From NCBI GenBank assembly GCA_013414795.1, contig CP058732.1, positions 2,267,737 to 2,331,736 on the forward strand: DNA of 64,000 bases, read 5' to 3'. Both the position numbers and the translations under genes were made by a program. This DNA is from Candidatus Kapaibacterium sp. Its GTDB lineage: Bacteria; Bacteroidota; Ignavibacteria; Kapaibacteriales; UBA2268. The notes beneath the pieces were generated by a model, which saw only the letters and a program-made list of their open reading frames with translations, made no database searches and was not told the origin of the DNA. Position 1 is the stretch's first letter. Each line of letters opens with the position of its first letter. Of the stretch, positions 35,716 to 44,932 are shown one piece after another.

Positions 35716-36234
35716 CTATTCCTTTAAAGTAAACTTCCAAATACAATAAAATTCTGGATTTGTAATATCTGGCGGGCACGAAACTGCCTCGGTTTCTATT
35801 CTGCAATCAATAGTTTTTGCAAACAATGAATACTCGACAATTCCAACAGATTTGCAAGGGAAATCCGGTAAGCCTTTTCGACGTCGGGCTTCTTGCACAC
35901 GGCAAGCTTTTACATAATGGACTAGTTCATTCGGGGTAATATATTTGGAAAACTGTTCGTTGATTGTAGAATAAAGTCGAAATTTCAAGGCTTTGCGTAA
36001 GCCTTCCAAGCCAGAATTGTTTTCCAATTTCAAGAATTCCTTAATTCTTCGAGCCTCAATTTGCGTGAATTGTTCCCAAGCGTCTCGGTCAAACTCAATC
36101 GCTTTTTCAATTCCCAACTTCTTTTCAATTGCAAGAAACCAACAACCGTCGTGGGCAAGCCAATTTTTTGCATATATTTTAACCAACTCTAACAGTTCTG
36201 CACTATCCAATGATTCAATACTATCTTTTGCCAT
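35716..36234 (-). CDS. DUF6125-like protein between icmF and carboxylase
   Basis: A 172-aa cytosolic protein without signal or membrane segments. Conserved-looking features are NWLAHDGCWFLAIEKKLGIE (AHDGxWF motif), QIEARRIKEFL, and a Cys-rich C-terminal half with HYVKACRVQEARRRKGLPDF, PCKSVGIVEYSLFAK and AVSCPPDI. This pattern is that of DUF6125, related to L-2-amino-thiazoline-4-carboxylate hydrolase-like proteins; no function is established. Conserved Cys in ACR, PCK and SCPPD suggest a metal or redox site. Its ATG overlaps the icmF stop by one base (TAATG), so it is translated coupled to the mutase. Confidence 0.6.
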   Translation of the reverse strand: MAKDSIESLDSAELLELVKIYAKNWLAHDGCWFLAIEKKLGIEKAIEFDRDAWEQFTQIEARRIKEFLKLENNSGLEGLRKALKFRLYSTINEQFSKYITPNELVHYVKACRVQEARRRKGLPDFPCKSVGIVEYSLFAKTIDCRIETEAVSCPPDITNPEFYCIWKFTLKE

Positions 36235-39200
36235 TACATTCCTCTACGATACTTGCCACCAATTTCATAGAGAAGATGGGTTATTTCTCCCATAGTGCAA
36301 TACTCGACAGCATTCAGCAACTCTTCGAAAATATTTCCTTTGGAAATCGCAACATTACGCAAACGGTCGAGTGCCTCTTGTTTCTTGTCCTTATGTTTTT
36401 CCTTGAATTCGGCAACGTGTCTCAATCGTTCTTCTTTCTCTTCAATTGAAGCACGCGTTACTTTCATATTATCGTAATAATTCACTGGGTTCTCGTTTAT
36501 AAATGTATTTACACCAATTATTGGATACTCGCCACTTTCTTTGAGCGATTCATAATAAAGCGACTGTTCTTGAATTTTCGAGCGTTGGTATTGGGTTTCC
36601 ATTGCACCCAGCACGCCCCCTCGCCGAGAAAGTGCAAGGAATTCGTCGAGCACAGCCTCTTCGACAAGGTCGGTCAATTCTTCGATGATAAAGGAACCTT
36701 GATTCGGGTTTTCGTTTTTGAGAACACCAAATTCCTTCGATAGAATTAACTGAATTGCCATTGCCCGACGAACCGATTCTTCCGTCGGCGTTGTTATTGC
36801 TTCATCATAAGAATTGGTATGCAACGAGTTGCAATTATCATACATAGCAAGCAAGCCTTGGAGTGTGGTTCGAATATCATTGAAATCAATTTCTTGGGCG
36901 TGTAAACTTCTTCCAGAAGTTTGAATATGGTATTTCAATTTTTGGCTTCGTTCATTTGCGCCATAAACATATTTCATTGCAATAGCCCAAATTCGGCGGG
37001 CAACCCTTCCAATCACAGAATATTCTGGGTCCATACCATTCGAGAAAAAGAAGGAAAGGTTGGGGGCAAAATCGTCGACTGGAATACCACGGTTTAAGAA
37101 ATATTCCACATAAGTGAAACCATTTGCAAGTGTGAAAGCAAGTTGAGTAATTGGATTGGCTCCCGCCTCTGCTATATGGTAACCACTAATACTCAACGAA
37201 TAATAATTTCTAATTTTATGTTTGGAAAGATATTCTTGCACATCCCCAATCAATCTCATTGCAAAGTCAATGGAAAAAATGCAAGTGTTCTGCCCTTGGT
37301 CCTCTTTCAGCATATCTGCTTGAACTGTCCCACGCAACTTTCTAAATGTTTCGATTTTAAGTTTTTCTTTATCCTCTTCCGATAATTCAATTCCTTGTGC
37401 TTTTAACTTTTCGAGTTCACGCTTGTAGGCAACCATAAAATAGAAGGCAACCATAATCGGAGCGGGAGCATTTATTGTCATCGAAACGGAAGTTAGCGGG
37501 TCGGTCTGGTCGAAACCATCCAGAAGCACATCCATATCGTCGATAGTGCAAACCGAAACGCCACTTTCGCCAATTTTGCCGTAAATATCGGGGTCCCGTG
37601 CAGGGTCTTCACCATAAAGTGTTACACCATCGAAAGCAACGGAAAGTCTTTTGGCTCGGTCATTTTTGGTTAAGTAATGAAATCTTTTGTTTGTACGAGC
37701 AGGTCCACCTTCGCCAGCAAATTGACGCTTCGGGTCTTCTGTCGTCCGTTTAAAAGGAAAAACGCCAGCGGTATATGGGAAGTATCCTGGTAGATTTTCT
37801 AAATAGAGAAACTTCAATAAATTGCTCCAATCTTCGAATTTCGGCAGGGCAACTTTTGGTATATATGTCCCGCAAATCGATTTGTTGTAAAGGTCAATTT
37901 CAACTTCTTGGTTTTGTATTTTGTATTTTAATCGGTCCTGTTGGTAAAGCCTTTTTCTTTCTTCCCAGGTGAGGAGAAGTTCTTGCGAATCTTTGGACAA
38001 CTCATTCCACTTCTTTTGAAAAAGTTCATTCAGTCGATGCATTAATTCGCCGTTTTGATTTTCGCTTTTAAGAACGTCAATACTCTTCTTTAATGAATAA
38101 GCCTCCTCGGCAATTTTGCATTGCTCTTTGACCATTTTTTTGTACTTACGGACAGTTTCAGCAATTTCGGCAAGGTAGTTTATTCGCTTATTGTTTATAA
38201 GCCCGAAATCTTTTTGCAAATCAGTCGGAAGAAGTTCAATGACATCCTCTTTTACACCGTAATCACCCTTTTTGACATCAATCAACAATTTCAGTAGCGC
38301 CTTGAAAAATTTGTTTACACCGTGATTGTTGAATTGATTGCTGCTACAAGCAAAAATCGGTAAATCAAGAGACTCAAGAGGCACACCACGCGGTACTTGA
38401 AGTTGATGAGTTCGAATGTAATGGATAATCACTTCTCGGAGAGCATCTTCAGAACCAATTTTTTCGAATTTGTTTATCACAATGAAGTTAGCGAGGTCCA
38501 ACATATCGATTTTTTCCAACTGGCTTGGTGCTCCGAATTCTGCGGTCATCACATATACGGAATAATCTACCAGCGAGGTAACCTGGCTATCGCCTTGACC
38601 AATTCCAGGCGTTTCTACAAATATTAGGTCGAAGCCACAAGTTTTCAGCAATTTGATTGAGTCGTGGACAAATTGTCCAAAATCACTTCCACTATTTCTT
38701 GTTGCAAAACTACGGAAAAATACCCTTGGGTCGTATATGTGATTGTAACGAATGCGGTCTCCAAGAAGAGCGCCGCCCGTCGTGCTTTTTGTTGGGTCGC
38801 TGGCAAGCACTGCAATGTTAATTTTTGGAGCATATGCAAGGAATCGCCCGATGATTTCATCAATTAATGAACTTTTCCCAGCGCCGCCTGGACCGGTGAA
38901 CCCTATTACAAGTGATTTACCCTTATCGTATTTATCAAACAATTCTCTTAATCGTTCAGCATTTTCGTGGTTGGGCAATTGTTCTTCAATGTATGTGATT
39001 TGCTTGGAAATAAGAAAGTGGTCATTAACATTGTTGTTACTAAGAATTTCTTCAGAAATTTCTTTAAGCCACTTTGCTTCAATTCTTGGCTTGTTTTCCT
39101 TTATCCTTCGAATAATGTCGTCGGCAATACCATTTATTCCTAATTTTTGGCCATCAACAGCGTGGTAAAGTTTCGTAACGCCGTACTCCTCCAAGGCTTT

Positions 39201-39500
39201 GATTTCCGAAGGTAGTATCACACCACCGCCTCCACCAAAAATTTGTTTTTCTTCGGCATTGTACTCTCGCAATTGGTCAACCAGAAAACGAAAATATTCG
39301 TTGTGTCCACCTTGGTAGGAACTAATAAGCAAGGCATCAACATCTTCTTGAATTGCAACAGTTACAACTTCACGAACTGAACGATTGTGCCCAAGATGGA
39401 TTACTTCTGCACCACGCTTTTGAAGAAGCCTTCGGAAAATATTAACAGAAACATCGTGACCATCGAACAATGCCGTGGCTGTTAAAACTTTTATGTTCAT
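36234..39500 (-). CDS. icmF: Fused isobutyryl-CoA mutase IcmF
   Basis: A 1088-aa adenosylcobalamin enzyme. Domains in order: cobalamin-binding N-terminus (FDGHDVSVNIFRRLLQKRGA, IHLGHNRSVREVV, about 1-135), a MeaB-like GTPase chaperone (Walker A GPGGAGKSS near residue 205, ETPGIGQGDS, NKFEK), a helical linker, and the mutase TIM barrel (about 560-1088). The substrate pocket reads LPGYFPYTAGVFPFKRTTED and GEGGPARTNKRFHYL, the IcmF form with Phe where methylmalonyl-CoA mutase has Tyr. It interconverts isobutyryl-CoA and n-butyryl-CoA and can act on isovaleryl-CoA. Here it would route valine carbon into butyryl-CoA oxidation. It overlaps the DUF6125 gene by one base. Confidence 0.96.
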   Translation of the reverse strand: MNIKVLTATALFDGHDVSVNIFRRLLQKRGAEVIHLGHNRSVREVVTVAIQEDVDALLISSYQGGHNEYFRFLVDQLREYNAEEKQIFGGGGGVILPSEIKALEEYGVTKLYHAVDGQKLGINGIADDIIRRIKENKPRIEAKWLKEISEEILSNNNVNDHFLISKQITYIEEQLPNHENAERLRELFDKYDKGKSLVIGFTGPGGAGKSSLIDEIIGRFLAYAPKINIAVLASDPTKSTTGGALLGDRIRYNHIYDPRVFFRSFATRNSGSDFGQFVHDSIKLLKTCGFDLIFVETPGIGQGDSQVTSLVDYSVYVMTAEFGAPSQLEKIDMLDLANFIVINKFEKIGSEDALREVIIHYIRTHQLQVPRGVPLESLDLPIFACSSNQFNNHGVNKFFKALLKLLIDVKKGDYGVKEDVIELLPTDLQKDFGLINNKRINYLAEIAETVRKYKKMVKEQCKIAEEAYSLKKSIDVLKSENQNGELMHRLNELFQKKWNELSKDSQELLLTWEERKRLYQQDRLKYKIQNQEVEIDLYNKSICGTYIPKVALPKFEDWSNLLKFLYLENLPGYFPYTAGVFPFKRTTEDPKRQFAGEGGPARTNKRFHYLTKNDRAKRLSVAFDGVTLYGEDPARDPDIYGKIGESGVSVCTIDDMDVLLDGFDQTDPLTSVSMTINAPAPIMVAFYFMVAYKRELEKLKAQGIELSEEDKEKLKIETFRKLRGTVQADMLKEDQGQNTCIFSIDFAMRLIGDVQEYLSKHKIRNYYSLSISGYHIAEAGANPITQLAFTLANGFTYVEYFLNRGIPVDDFAPNLSFFFSNGMDPEYSVIGRVARRIWAIAMKYVYGANERSQKLKYHIQTSGRSLHAQEIDFNDIRTTLQGLLAMYDNCNSLHTNSYDEAITTPTEESVRRAMAIQLILSKEFGVLKNENPNQGSFIIEELTDLVEEAVLDEFLALSRRGGVLGAMETQYQRSKIQEQSLYYESLKESGEYPIIGVNTFINENPVNYYDNMKVTRASIEEKEERLRHVAEFKEKHKDKKQEALDRLRNVAISKGNIFEELLNAVEYCTMGEITHLLYEIGGKYRRGM

Positions 39501-39526
39501 TTTGTATTTGCAAAATGTTTAACAAA

Positions 39527-40666
39527 TTATTTCAATAGATGTCTTGAAATTATTAATCTTTGGATTTCGCTTGTACCCTCGTAAATTTCAGTAATTTTTG
39601 CATCCCTATAATAACGTTCGACGTTAAAATCTTCGGTGTAACCGTAACCGCCGTGAATTTGGATTGCTTTACGGGCAGCGTCCATTGCAACCTCGGAAGC
39701 CTTCAGTTTTGCCATAGAGGCTTCGACAGAATAAGGAAGCCCTTTGTCTTTCATCCAAGAAGCTCGCCAAGTGAGTAGCCAAGCTGCGTTGTATTCCATC
39801 CACATATCTGCAAGCATCCATTGAATTGCTTGGAAATTGGCAATTGGTTGGTCAAATTGAACACGCTCTTTTGCATATTTAACCGAATCTTCTATGCAAG
39901 CACGAGCAATCCCGAGCGCCTGTGCTGCAATACCTAAACGACCACCGTCAAGGGTCACCATTGCAACTTTAAACCCTTGATTTAATTCTCCGAGCAAATT
40001 TTCCTCTGGTACCTCTACATTTTCGAGAATAATTTCAGCAGTCGAAGAAGCCCGAATACCCAATTTTCGCTCGATTTTGCCAATTCTATAGCCCGGCATA
40101 TCTTTTTCAACTATGAAGGCGCTAACTCCTTTGGTCTTCTTTCCCGGGTCAGTTGAAGCAATTAGAACAAAAATATCGGCTTCCGCACCATTGGTTGCAA
40201 ACAACTTAGAGCCATTGAGTATCCATTTGTTCCCAACTTTTACAGCAGTCGTTTTCGTGTTCCCAGCATCGGAGCCGGCTTGCGCCTCGGTCAACGAGAA
40301 ACTTCCAATTTTCTTACCAGAGAGTAAATCTGGTAAGTACTTTCTCTTTTGCTCTTCGGTACCAAATCTGTAAATTGGGTCGCAAACCAAAGACGAATGG
40401 GCAGAAATTATTACCCCAGTGGAGGCACACCAACGGGAGATTTCCTCAATTGCTAGGAAATAGGATACGAAATCCATACCGGCGCCCCCATATTCTTGCG
40501 GGTATGCAATGCCCATAAGACCAAGTTCCCCCGCTTCTCGGATTATATCCCAAGGGAAGCGGTGATTTCGCTCGTTATCAGCGGCGACGGGGGCAATTTT
40601 CTCTTTCGCAAACTTCGAAACCATCTCTCGAAGCATTTTCTGTTCTTCTGTCAACAAGTAATCCAT
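39527..40666 (-). CDS. Acyl-CoA dehydrogenase (short-chain/butyryl-CoA type)
   Basis: A 379-aa flavoprotein. Motifs are LTEEQKMLREMVSKFAKEKI, the FAD motif FSLTEAQAGSDAGNTKTTA, YGGAGMDFVSYFLAIEEISR, GGRLGIAAQALGIARA, HGGYGYTEDFNVERYYRDAK, and ITEIYEGTSEIQRL with the catalytic Glu. It removes hydrogens from saturated acyl-CoAs, passing electrons to ETF. The start is the ATG at 40666, which has AAAGGAG 5 nt upstream; an upstream in-frame extension of 52 AT-rich codons is not credible. It lies 26 nt upstream of icmF, so butyryl-CoA made by IcmF is the likely substrate. Confidence 0.95.
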   Translation of the reverse strand: MDYLLTEEQKMLREMVSKFAKEKIAPVAADNERNHRFPWDIIREAGELGLMGIAYPQEYGGAGMDFVSYFLAIEEISRWCASTGVIISAHSSLVCDPIYRFGTEEQKRKYLPDLLSGKKIGSFSLTEAQAGSDAGNTKTTAVKVGNKWILNGSKLFATNGAEADIFVLIASTDPGKKTKGVSAFIVEKDMPGYRIGKIERKLGIRASSTAEIILENVEVPEENLLGELNQGFKVAMVTLDGGRLGIAAQALGIARACIEDSVKYAKERVQFDQPIANFQAIQWMLADMWMEYNAAWLLTWRASWMKDKGLPYSVEASMAKLKASEVAMDAARKAIQIHGGYGYTEDFNVERYYRDAKITEIYEGTSEIQRLIISRHLLK

Positions 40667-40687
40667 AACAACTCCTTTACAAAAACA

Positions 40688-40695
40688 CAAAATTA
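40688..40695 (-). promoter_or_regulatory. TAATTTTG box, putative -7 element for acyl-CoA dehydrogenase
   Basis: On the minus strand CTAATTTTGTG lies 21 nt before the ATG at 40666. The 139-nt divergent gap also serves the second acyl-CoA dehydrogenase on the plus strand, whose promoter is not clear. Confidence 0.5.
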
Positions 40696-40805
40696 GTTTG
40701 ATAATTAAAAAAAATTTTGTTAATATTATATTTTCAATATATAAAAATTCTTCGTAACTAAAAAAGCGATATTTAAAATTTGTATAGAAAACCTTAAAAA
40801 GCTTT

Positions 40806-41966
40806 ATGGAAAACAAGTTCAACTTAACAAGCGAACAACAAATCCTTCGAGAGACTGTCCGACGCTTCGCAGAAGAGGAAATAAAACCAAAAGTACGAGA
40901 ACTCGATGAAAAAGAGGAGTTCTCCTATGAACTAACTGCAAAAATGGCTGAAATGGGTTTCCTTGGTTGTTTCATACCAGAAGAATATGGTGGCTCGAAC
41001 TTGGATTATCTTTCCTACATCATGATTGTAGAAGAAATAACACGAGTGGATAGTTCACAAGGAGCAACAGTTGCAGCCCACAATTCTCTCGGCATCGGTC
41101 CAATTTATTATTTCGGCAACGAAGAACAGAAGCGAAAGTATTTGCCAAAATTAGCTTCGGGATACCTCTGGGGTTTCGGTTTGACCGAACCCGAGGCTGG
41201 AAGCGACGCTGGCAACACTAAAACAACAGCCGTAAAATCTGGAGACAAGTGGATAATTAATGGAACGAAAATTTTCATTACCAACGCATCGACTGACGTA
41301 ACTCTTGGCTCGACAATTTTAGCAGTAACCGGAACATTGCCCAACGGGAAGAAAGAATACACTTGCTTTCTCGTCGAAAACGGAACACGTGGATTTACAG
41401 CACGCCCGATGAAGCACAAAATGATGTGGCGTGCCTCGAACACGAGCGAACTCATTCTCGAAGATGTCGAAGTGCCCGAGGAAAACATCCTTGGCAAACG
41501 AGGCGATGGCTTTAAACAAATGCTCAAAACTCTCGACAACGGACGGCTTTCCATCGCTGCAATGGGTTTGGGGCTTGCCCAAGGTGCGTTCGAATATGCT
41601 CTGAATTATGCAAAGACACGTAAAACTTTCGGACAGCCAATTTCCACACACCAAGCGATTGCTTTCAAACTTGCAGATATGCAAATGCAAATCGACCTTG
41701 CTCGTACATATTTATATAATGTTTGCAGAATGTTGGACAACGGACAAAAAATAACGATGGAATCGGCAATTGCAAAATTATATTGTTCGGAAGTTGCCCA
41801 CTCCTGCGCCAATCATTGTGTTCAAATTCTTGGCGGTTACGGCTTGATGAAAGAATACGATGCAGAGCGATTTTATCGCGACCAAAAAATCCTTGAAATA
41901 GGCGAAGGTACTAGCGAAATCCAACGACTCGTCATTGCTCGATCTATTGGTTGTTTTGATATTTAG
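40806..41966 (+). CDS. Acyl-CoA dehydrogenase (second)
   Basis: A 386-aa homologue of the divergent gene: LTSEQQILRETVRRFAEEEI, GFGLTEPEAGSDAGNTKTTA, AVKSGDKWIINGTKIFITNA, NGRLSIAAMGLGLAQGAFEY, LGGYGLMKEYDAERFYRDQK and ILEIGEGTSEIQRLVIARSI (catalytic Glu region). Identity to its divergent neighbour is moderate, so they probably act on different acyl chains, for example isovaleryl/isobutyryl-CoA against butyryl-CoA; the exact substrate cannot be read. It starts the plus-strand run that continues into the unknown protein and the HMG-CoA synthase operon. Confidence 0.95.
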   Translation: MENKFNLTSEQQILRETVRRFAEEEIKPKVRELDEKEEFSYELTAKMAEMGFLGCFIPEEYGGSNLDYLSYIMIVEEITRVDSSQGATVAAHNSLGIGPIYYFGNEEQKRKYLPKLASGYLWGFGLTEPEAGSDAGNTKTTAVKSGDKWIINGTKIFITNASTDVTLGSTILAVTGTLPNGKKEYTCFLVENGTRGFTARPMKHKMMWRASNTSELILEDVEVPEENILGKRGDGFKQMLKTLDNGRLSIAAMGLGLAQGAFEYALNYAKTRKTFGQPISTHQAIAFKLADMQMQIDLARTYLYNVCRMLDNGQKITMESAIAKLYCSEVAHSCANHCVQILGGYGLMKEYDAERFYRDQKILEIGEGTSEIQRLVIARSIGCFDI

Positions 41967-41975
41967 GTTTTGTAT

Positions 41976-42686
41976 ATGCCAATAAATAAGCACTTTATAC
42001 AGAATTTACCAACAAACCCACTACTTGGAGAAACAAAAATTATCGAAGAATTCAGAAGAATTCTCGACGAAGCCAACAAAACTGGAAATCGCGATTCATT
42101 TTACGAAGATTTTCTTGACCTGTTTAGCCTTTATCAAGTTTATGCTGCAAAGCATTCGCTTGAAATTCTTTTTCCACCATTAACCAACGACAAAAAAATA
42201 AACACTGGAATTATCATAAATTTTTTTGAAACAAGACAGAAAGAAATCAACGAACAGTTGGAAGACGTGTTGGCTTTGAAAACTCTTGCCGAGAAGAAAA
42301 CTGCTTTCGAAACTATACTCAGCCGCGATACAACATACAATTTAACAGATAAAGATTTGAACGATTTATACCACAAAATCGATTCCATTATTGATTCAAT
42401 TAATGAAAATTTTGATATAAAACGAAATCTGAAATCGAGGCTTATAAATTTGCTTGGAAATTTAAAAAGAGATTTGAAACCAGAGATGGCTAATTTCGAT
42501 AAATTTTGGGCATTAGTTGGGTATACTGGTATCCTCTATGGTCTGTACGAAGAGAAGGTAATGAAAATTCTTGACCGAATCAAAGATGTTCTAAATTATA
42601 TTTGGAAAATTCAAGCAAAAGCAGAAGGTGTCCCAACGACTAATCCAGTAATCACTATTATTTTCAAAGAAATTTCACAAAAATGA
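41976..42686 (+). CDS. Helical cytosolic protein of unknown function
   Basis: About 236 aa, start ATG at 41976 (the TTG two codons earlier is less likely). The product is highly charged and predicted all-alpha, with no signal, membrane segment or recognised motif. Segments such as KKTAFETILSRDTTYNLTDK and DLNDLYHKIDSIIDSINENF and the C-terminal FWALVGYTGILYGLYEEKVM suggest a four-helix-type domain. I do not recognise the family. It is placed between an acyl-CoA dehydrogenase (9 nt) and the HMG-CoA synthase (25 nt), so it is likely cotranscribed with acyl-CoA genes. Confidence 0.75.
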   Translation: MPINKHFIQNLPTNPLLGETKIIEEFRRILDEANKTGNRDSFYEDFLDLFSLYQVYAAKHSLEILFPPLTNDKKINTGIIINFFETRQKEINEQLEDVLALKTLAEKKTAFETILSRDTTYNLTDKDLNDLYHKIDSIIDSINENFDIKRNLKSRLINLLGNLKRDLKPEMANFDKFWALVGYTGILYGLYEEKVMKILDRIKDVLNYIWKIQAKAEGVPTTNPVITIIFKEISQK

Positions 42687-42711
42687 TTTTATTCACAAAT
42701 GGAGTAGCATT

Positions 42712-43764
42712 ATGGTTGGAATTGTTGGATATGGCGCATATGTTCCAATCTATCGAATCAAAAGCGCTACAATAGCAAACCAATGGGGAAGCGATCCTGC
42801 ATCTATTGAAAAAGGGCTGATGTTGATTGAAAAGACCGTTCCCGGACCAGATGAAGACACAATAACCATCGCAATCGCTGCGGCTAAAAATGCTCTTAAA
42901 AGGGCTCGAATCGACCCACAAAAAATTGGAGCAGTTTACATTGGCTCGGAATCCCATCCATACGCTGTTAAGCCGTCCGGAACCGTTTTAATCGACGCAT
43001 TGGGAATTGGACCACACGTCCACGTCGCCGACTTTGAATTTGCTTGCAAGGCTGGGTCAGAAGCGATGTATGTAGCATATAGCCACGTCAAGAGTGGAGA
43101 AATGGAATATGCGATGGGAATTGGAGCAGATACCTCCCAAGGAGCCCCGGGTGATGCTCTTGAATACAGCGCATCTGCTGGCGGTTCTGCCTTCATATTT
43201 GGGAAAGAAAATGTTGTTGCCGAGGTTCTATATACGCATTCATTCACAAGCGACACGGCTGACTTTTGGAGACGTGAACATCAAATTTATCCCCGACACG
43301 GCGGTAGGTTCACAGGCGAGCCAGCCTATTTCAAACATATTCTTGGTTGTGGAAAAGCATTGCTGGAGAAATCTGGAATGAAACCCGAGGATTTCCAATA
43401 TGCTGTTTTCCATATGCCAAATGGAAGGTTCCCATTGAAGGCTGGGAAAGAACTTGGCTTCAAACAAGAACAAATGTCCGAAGGCTGGATTGTCAACATT
43501 ATGGGCAACACATATTCGGGTTCGTCAATCACGGGATTAACTGCAATACTTGATGTGGCAAAGCCGGGCGATTTGATTTTTATGGTTTCCTTCGGTTCTG
43601 GGGCAGGAAGCGATGGCTTTATTTTTAGAGTTACCGATAAAATTACCGAAGTCCAAAATCTTGCACCCAAGACTCGCGAAATGTTAAACACACCACACAA
43701 AGTCTATCTTGATTACGGGAAGTATGTTGCTTACAGGAAGAAAATTCAATTCAATGAATATTAA
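42712..43764 (+). CDS. Archaeal-type hydroxymethylglutaryl-CoA synthase
   Basis: A 350-aa thiolase-fold enzyme that closely follows the archaeal HMG-CoA synthase pattern: MVGIVGYGAYVPIYRIK, IGAVYIGSESHPYAVKPSGT (Glu80 in SES), FEFACKAGSEAMYVA (nucleophile Cys112), MGIGADTSQGAPGDALEYSA, and FHMPNGRFPLKAGKELGF (His234). The catalytic triad is complete. It condenses acetyl-CoA with acetoacetyl-CoA, or runs in reverse. Mevalonate genes are absent from the window. A GGAG site 7 nt from the ATG supports the start. Thiolase and DUF35 genes follow within 18 and 1 nt, the order known in archaea where the three form one complex. Confidence 0.93.
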   Translation: MVGIVGYGAYVPIYRIKSATIANQWGSDPASIEKGLMLIEKTVPGPDEDTITIAIAAAKNALKRARIDPQKIGAVYIGSESHPYAVKPSGTVLIDALGIGPHVHVADFEFACKAGSEAMYVAYSHVKSGEMEYAMGIGADTSQGAPGDALEYSASAGGSAFIFGKENVVAEVLYTHSFTSDTADFWRREHQIYPRHGGRFTGEPAYFKHILGCGKALLEKSGMKPEDFQYAVFHMPNGRFPLKAGKELGFKQEQMSEGWIVNIMGNTYSGSSITGLTAILDVAKPGDLIFMVSFGSGAGSDGFIFRVTDKITEVQNLAPKTREMLNTPHKVYLDYGKYVAYRKKIQFNEY

Positions 43765-43782
43765 CAAAATGTGAGGTAATCG

Positions 43783-44931
43783 ATGCGAGAAGTTGCTATT
43801 ATAGGAGTAGGAATGACAAAGTTCGGCGAACTTTGGGAACAAAGCATTCGCGATATGTTCGCCGAAGCGGCTTTAAAAGCAATGGAAAATGCAAAAGTTG
43901 AAAAAATCGACGCATTATATGTTGGGGCTATGTCGAGCGGTCTTTATGCATACCAGGAACATCTTGCTTCATTGATGGCAGATTACGTTGGACAAATCGG
44001 TGTTCCCGCAGTTCGAGTTGAATCTGCTTGCTCTTCCGGCGGTCAAGCAGTAAGAATGGGATATATCGATGTTGCTTCTGGAATGCACGACATTGTCCTT
44101 GTTGGTGGCGTTGAGAAAATGTGGGATGTTGAAGACGGAACTTTTGTCCTTGCAACTGCCTCGGACCAAGAGTATGAAGCATACAATGGAGTAACCTTTC
44201 CCGGTCTTTATGCAATGATTGCACGGGCATATATGGAACGTTACGGATTAACTCGGGAAGAATTGGCGCAAGTTCCAATCAAAAACCACAAGCACGCAGT
44301 CAACAATCCTAATGCCCAATATCCATTTGAAATTGATTTAAAAACCGTTTTAAATTCGTCGATGGTTGCGGACCCATTAAGGCTTATGGATTGCTCACCT
44401 ATAACAGACGGCGCAGCCTGTGTTATTCTTTGTCCACTCGACCGGGCAAAGGAATTTACTGACAAATATGTTAAAATACGTGGAGTTGGCGCGGCAACTG
44501 GACCAATCGCTTTGCACGACCACAAAGATTTGACACGGCTCGAGGCAGTCAATATTGCAGCACAAAGGGCTTACAAAATGGCTGGCGTCGGACCCGAAGA
44601 TATTGATTTCGTCGAGGTACACGATTGCTTCTCCATTGCCGAAATAGTTGTTGCCGAGGAACTTGGCTTCTTCGAATATGGTAAAGCTGGGAAAGCAATT
44701 GCCGAAGGGCAAGGCACATACGGCGGGAAAATTGTCATAAATCCCAGCGGTGGTTTAAAAGCAAAAGGACATCCAGTTGGCGCTACTGGCGTTGCACAAA
44801 TCATCGAAGCCTACTACCAGTTGACAAATCAGGCTGGGAAGCGTCAAGTCCAAAATGCTCGCTTAGGAATGACCCAGAATATGGGTGGTTCAGGTGGAAG
44901 TTGTGTTGTTCATATTTTGGAGGGAATGTAA
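43783..44931 (+). CDS. Archaeal-type thiolase (acetyl-CoA acetyltransferase)
   Basis: A 382-aa thiolase of the short archaeal class. It begins [20 protein letters not shown]; nucleophile Cys83 lies in [35 protein letters not shown] and [17 protein letters not shown] supply the later active-site residues. It interconverts two acetyl-CoA and acetoacetyl-CoA plus CoA. In archaea this enzyme, HMG-CoA synthase and a DUF35 protein form a complex that passes acetoacetyl-CoA on directly. The operon order here (HMGS, thiolase, DUF35) is the same. A GAGG site is 6 nt from the ATG. Confidence 0.92.
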   Translation: MREVAIIGVGMTKFGELWEQSIRDMFAEAALKAMENAKVEKIDALYVGAMSSGLYAYQEHLASLMADYVGQIGVPAVRVESACSSGGQAVRMGYIDVASGMHDIVLVGGVEKMWDVEDGTFVLATASDQEYEAYNGVTFPGLYAMIARAYMERYGLTREELAQVPIKNHKHAVNNPNAQYPFEIDLKTVLNSSMVADPLRLMDCSPITDGAACVILCPLDRAKEFTDKYVKIRGVGAATGPIALHDHKDLTRLEAVNIAAQRAYKMAGVGPEDIDFVEVHDCFSIAEIVVAEELGFFEYGKAGKAIAEGQGTYGGKIVINPSGGLKAKGHPVGATGVAQIIEAYYQLTNQAGKRQVQNARLGMTQNMGGSGGSCVVHILEGM

Positions 44932-44932
44932 A

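Noticed and set aside
39527-40822. Longer acyl-CoA dehydrogenase with a 52-residue N-terminal extension
   Set aside because: The extension is AT-rich, covers the divergent promoter region and lacks a ribosome-binding site, while the ATG at 40666 has AAAGGAG and gives the family N-terminus.
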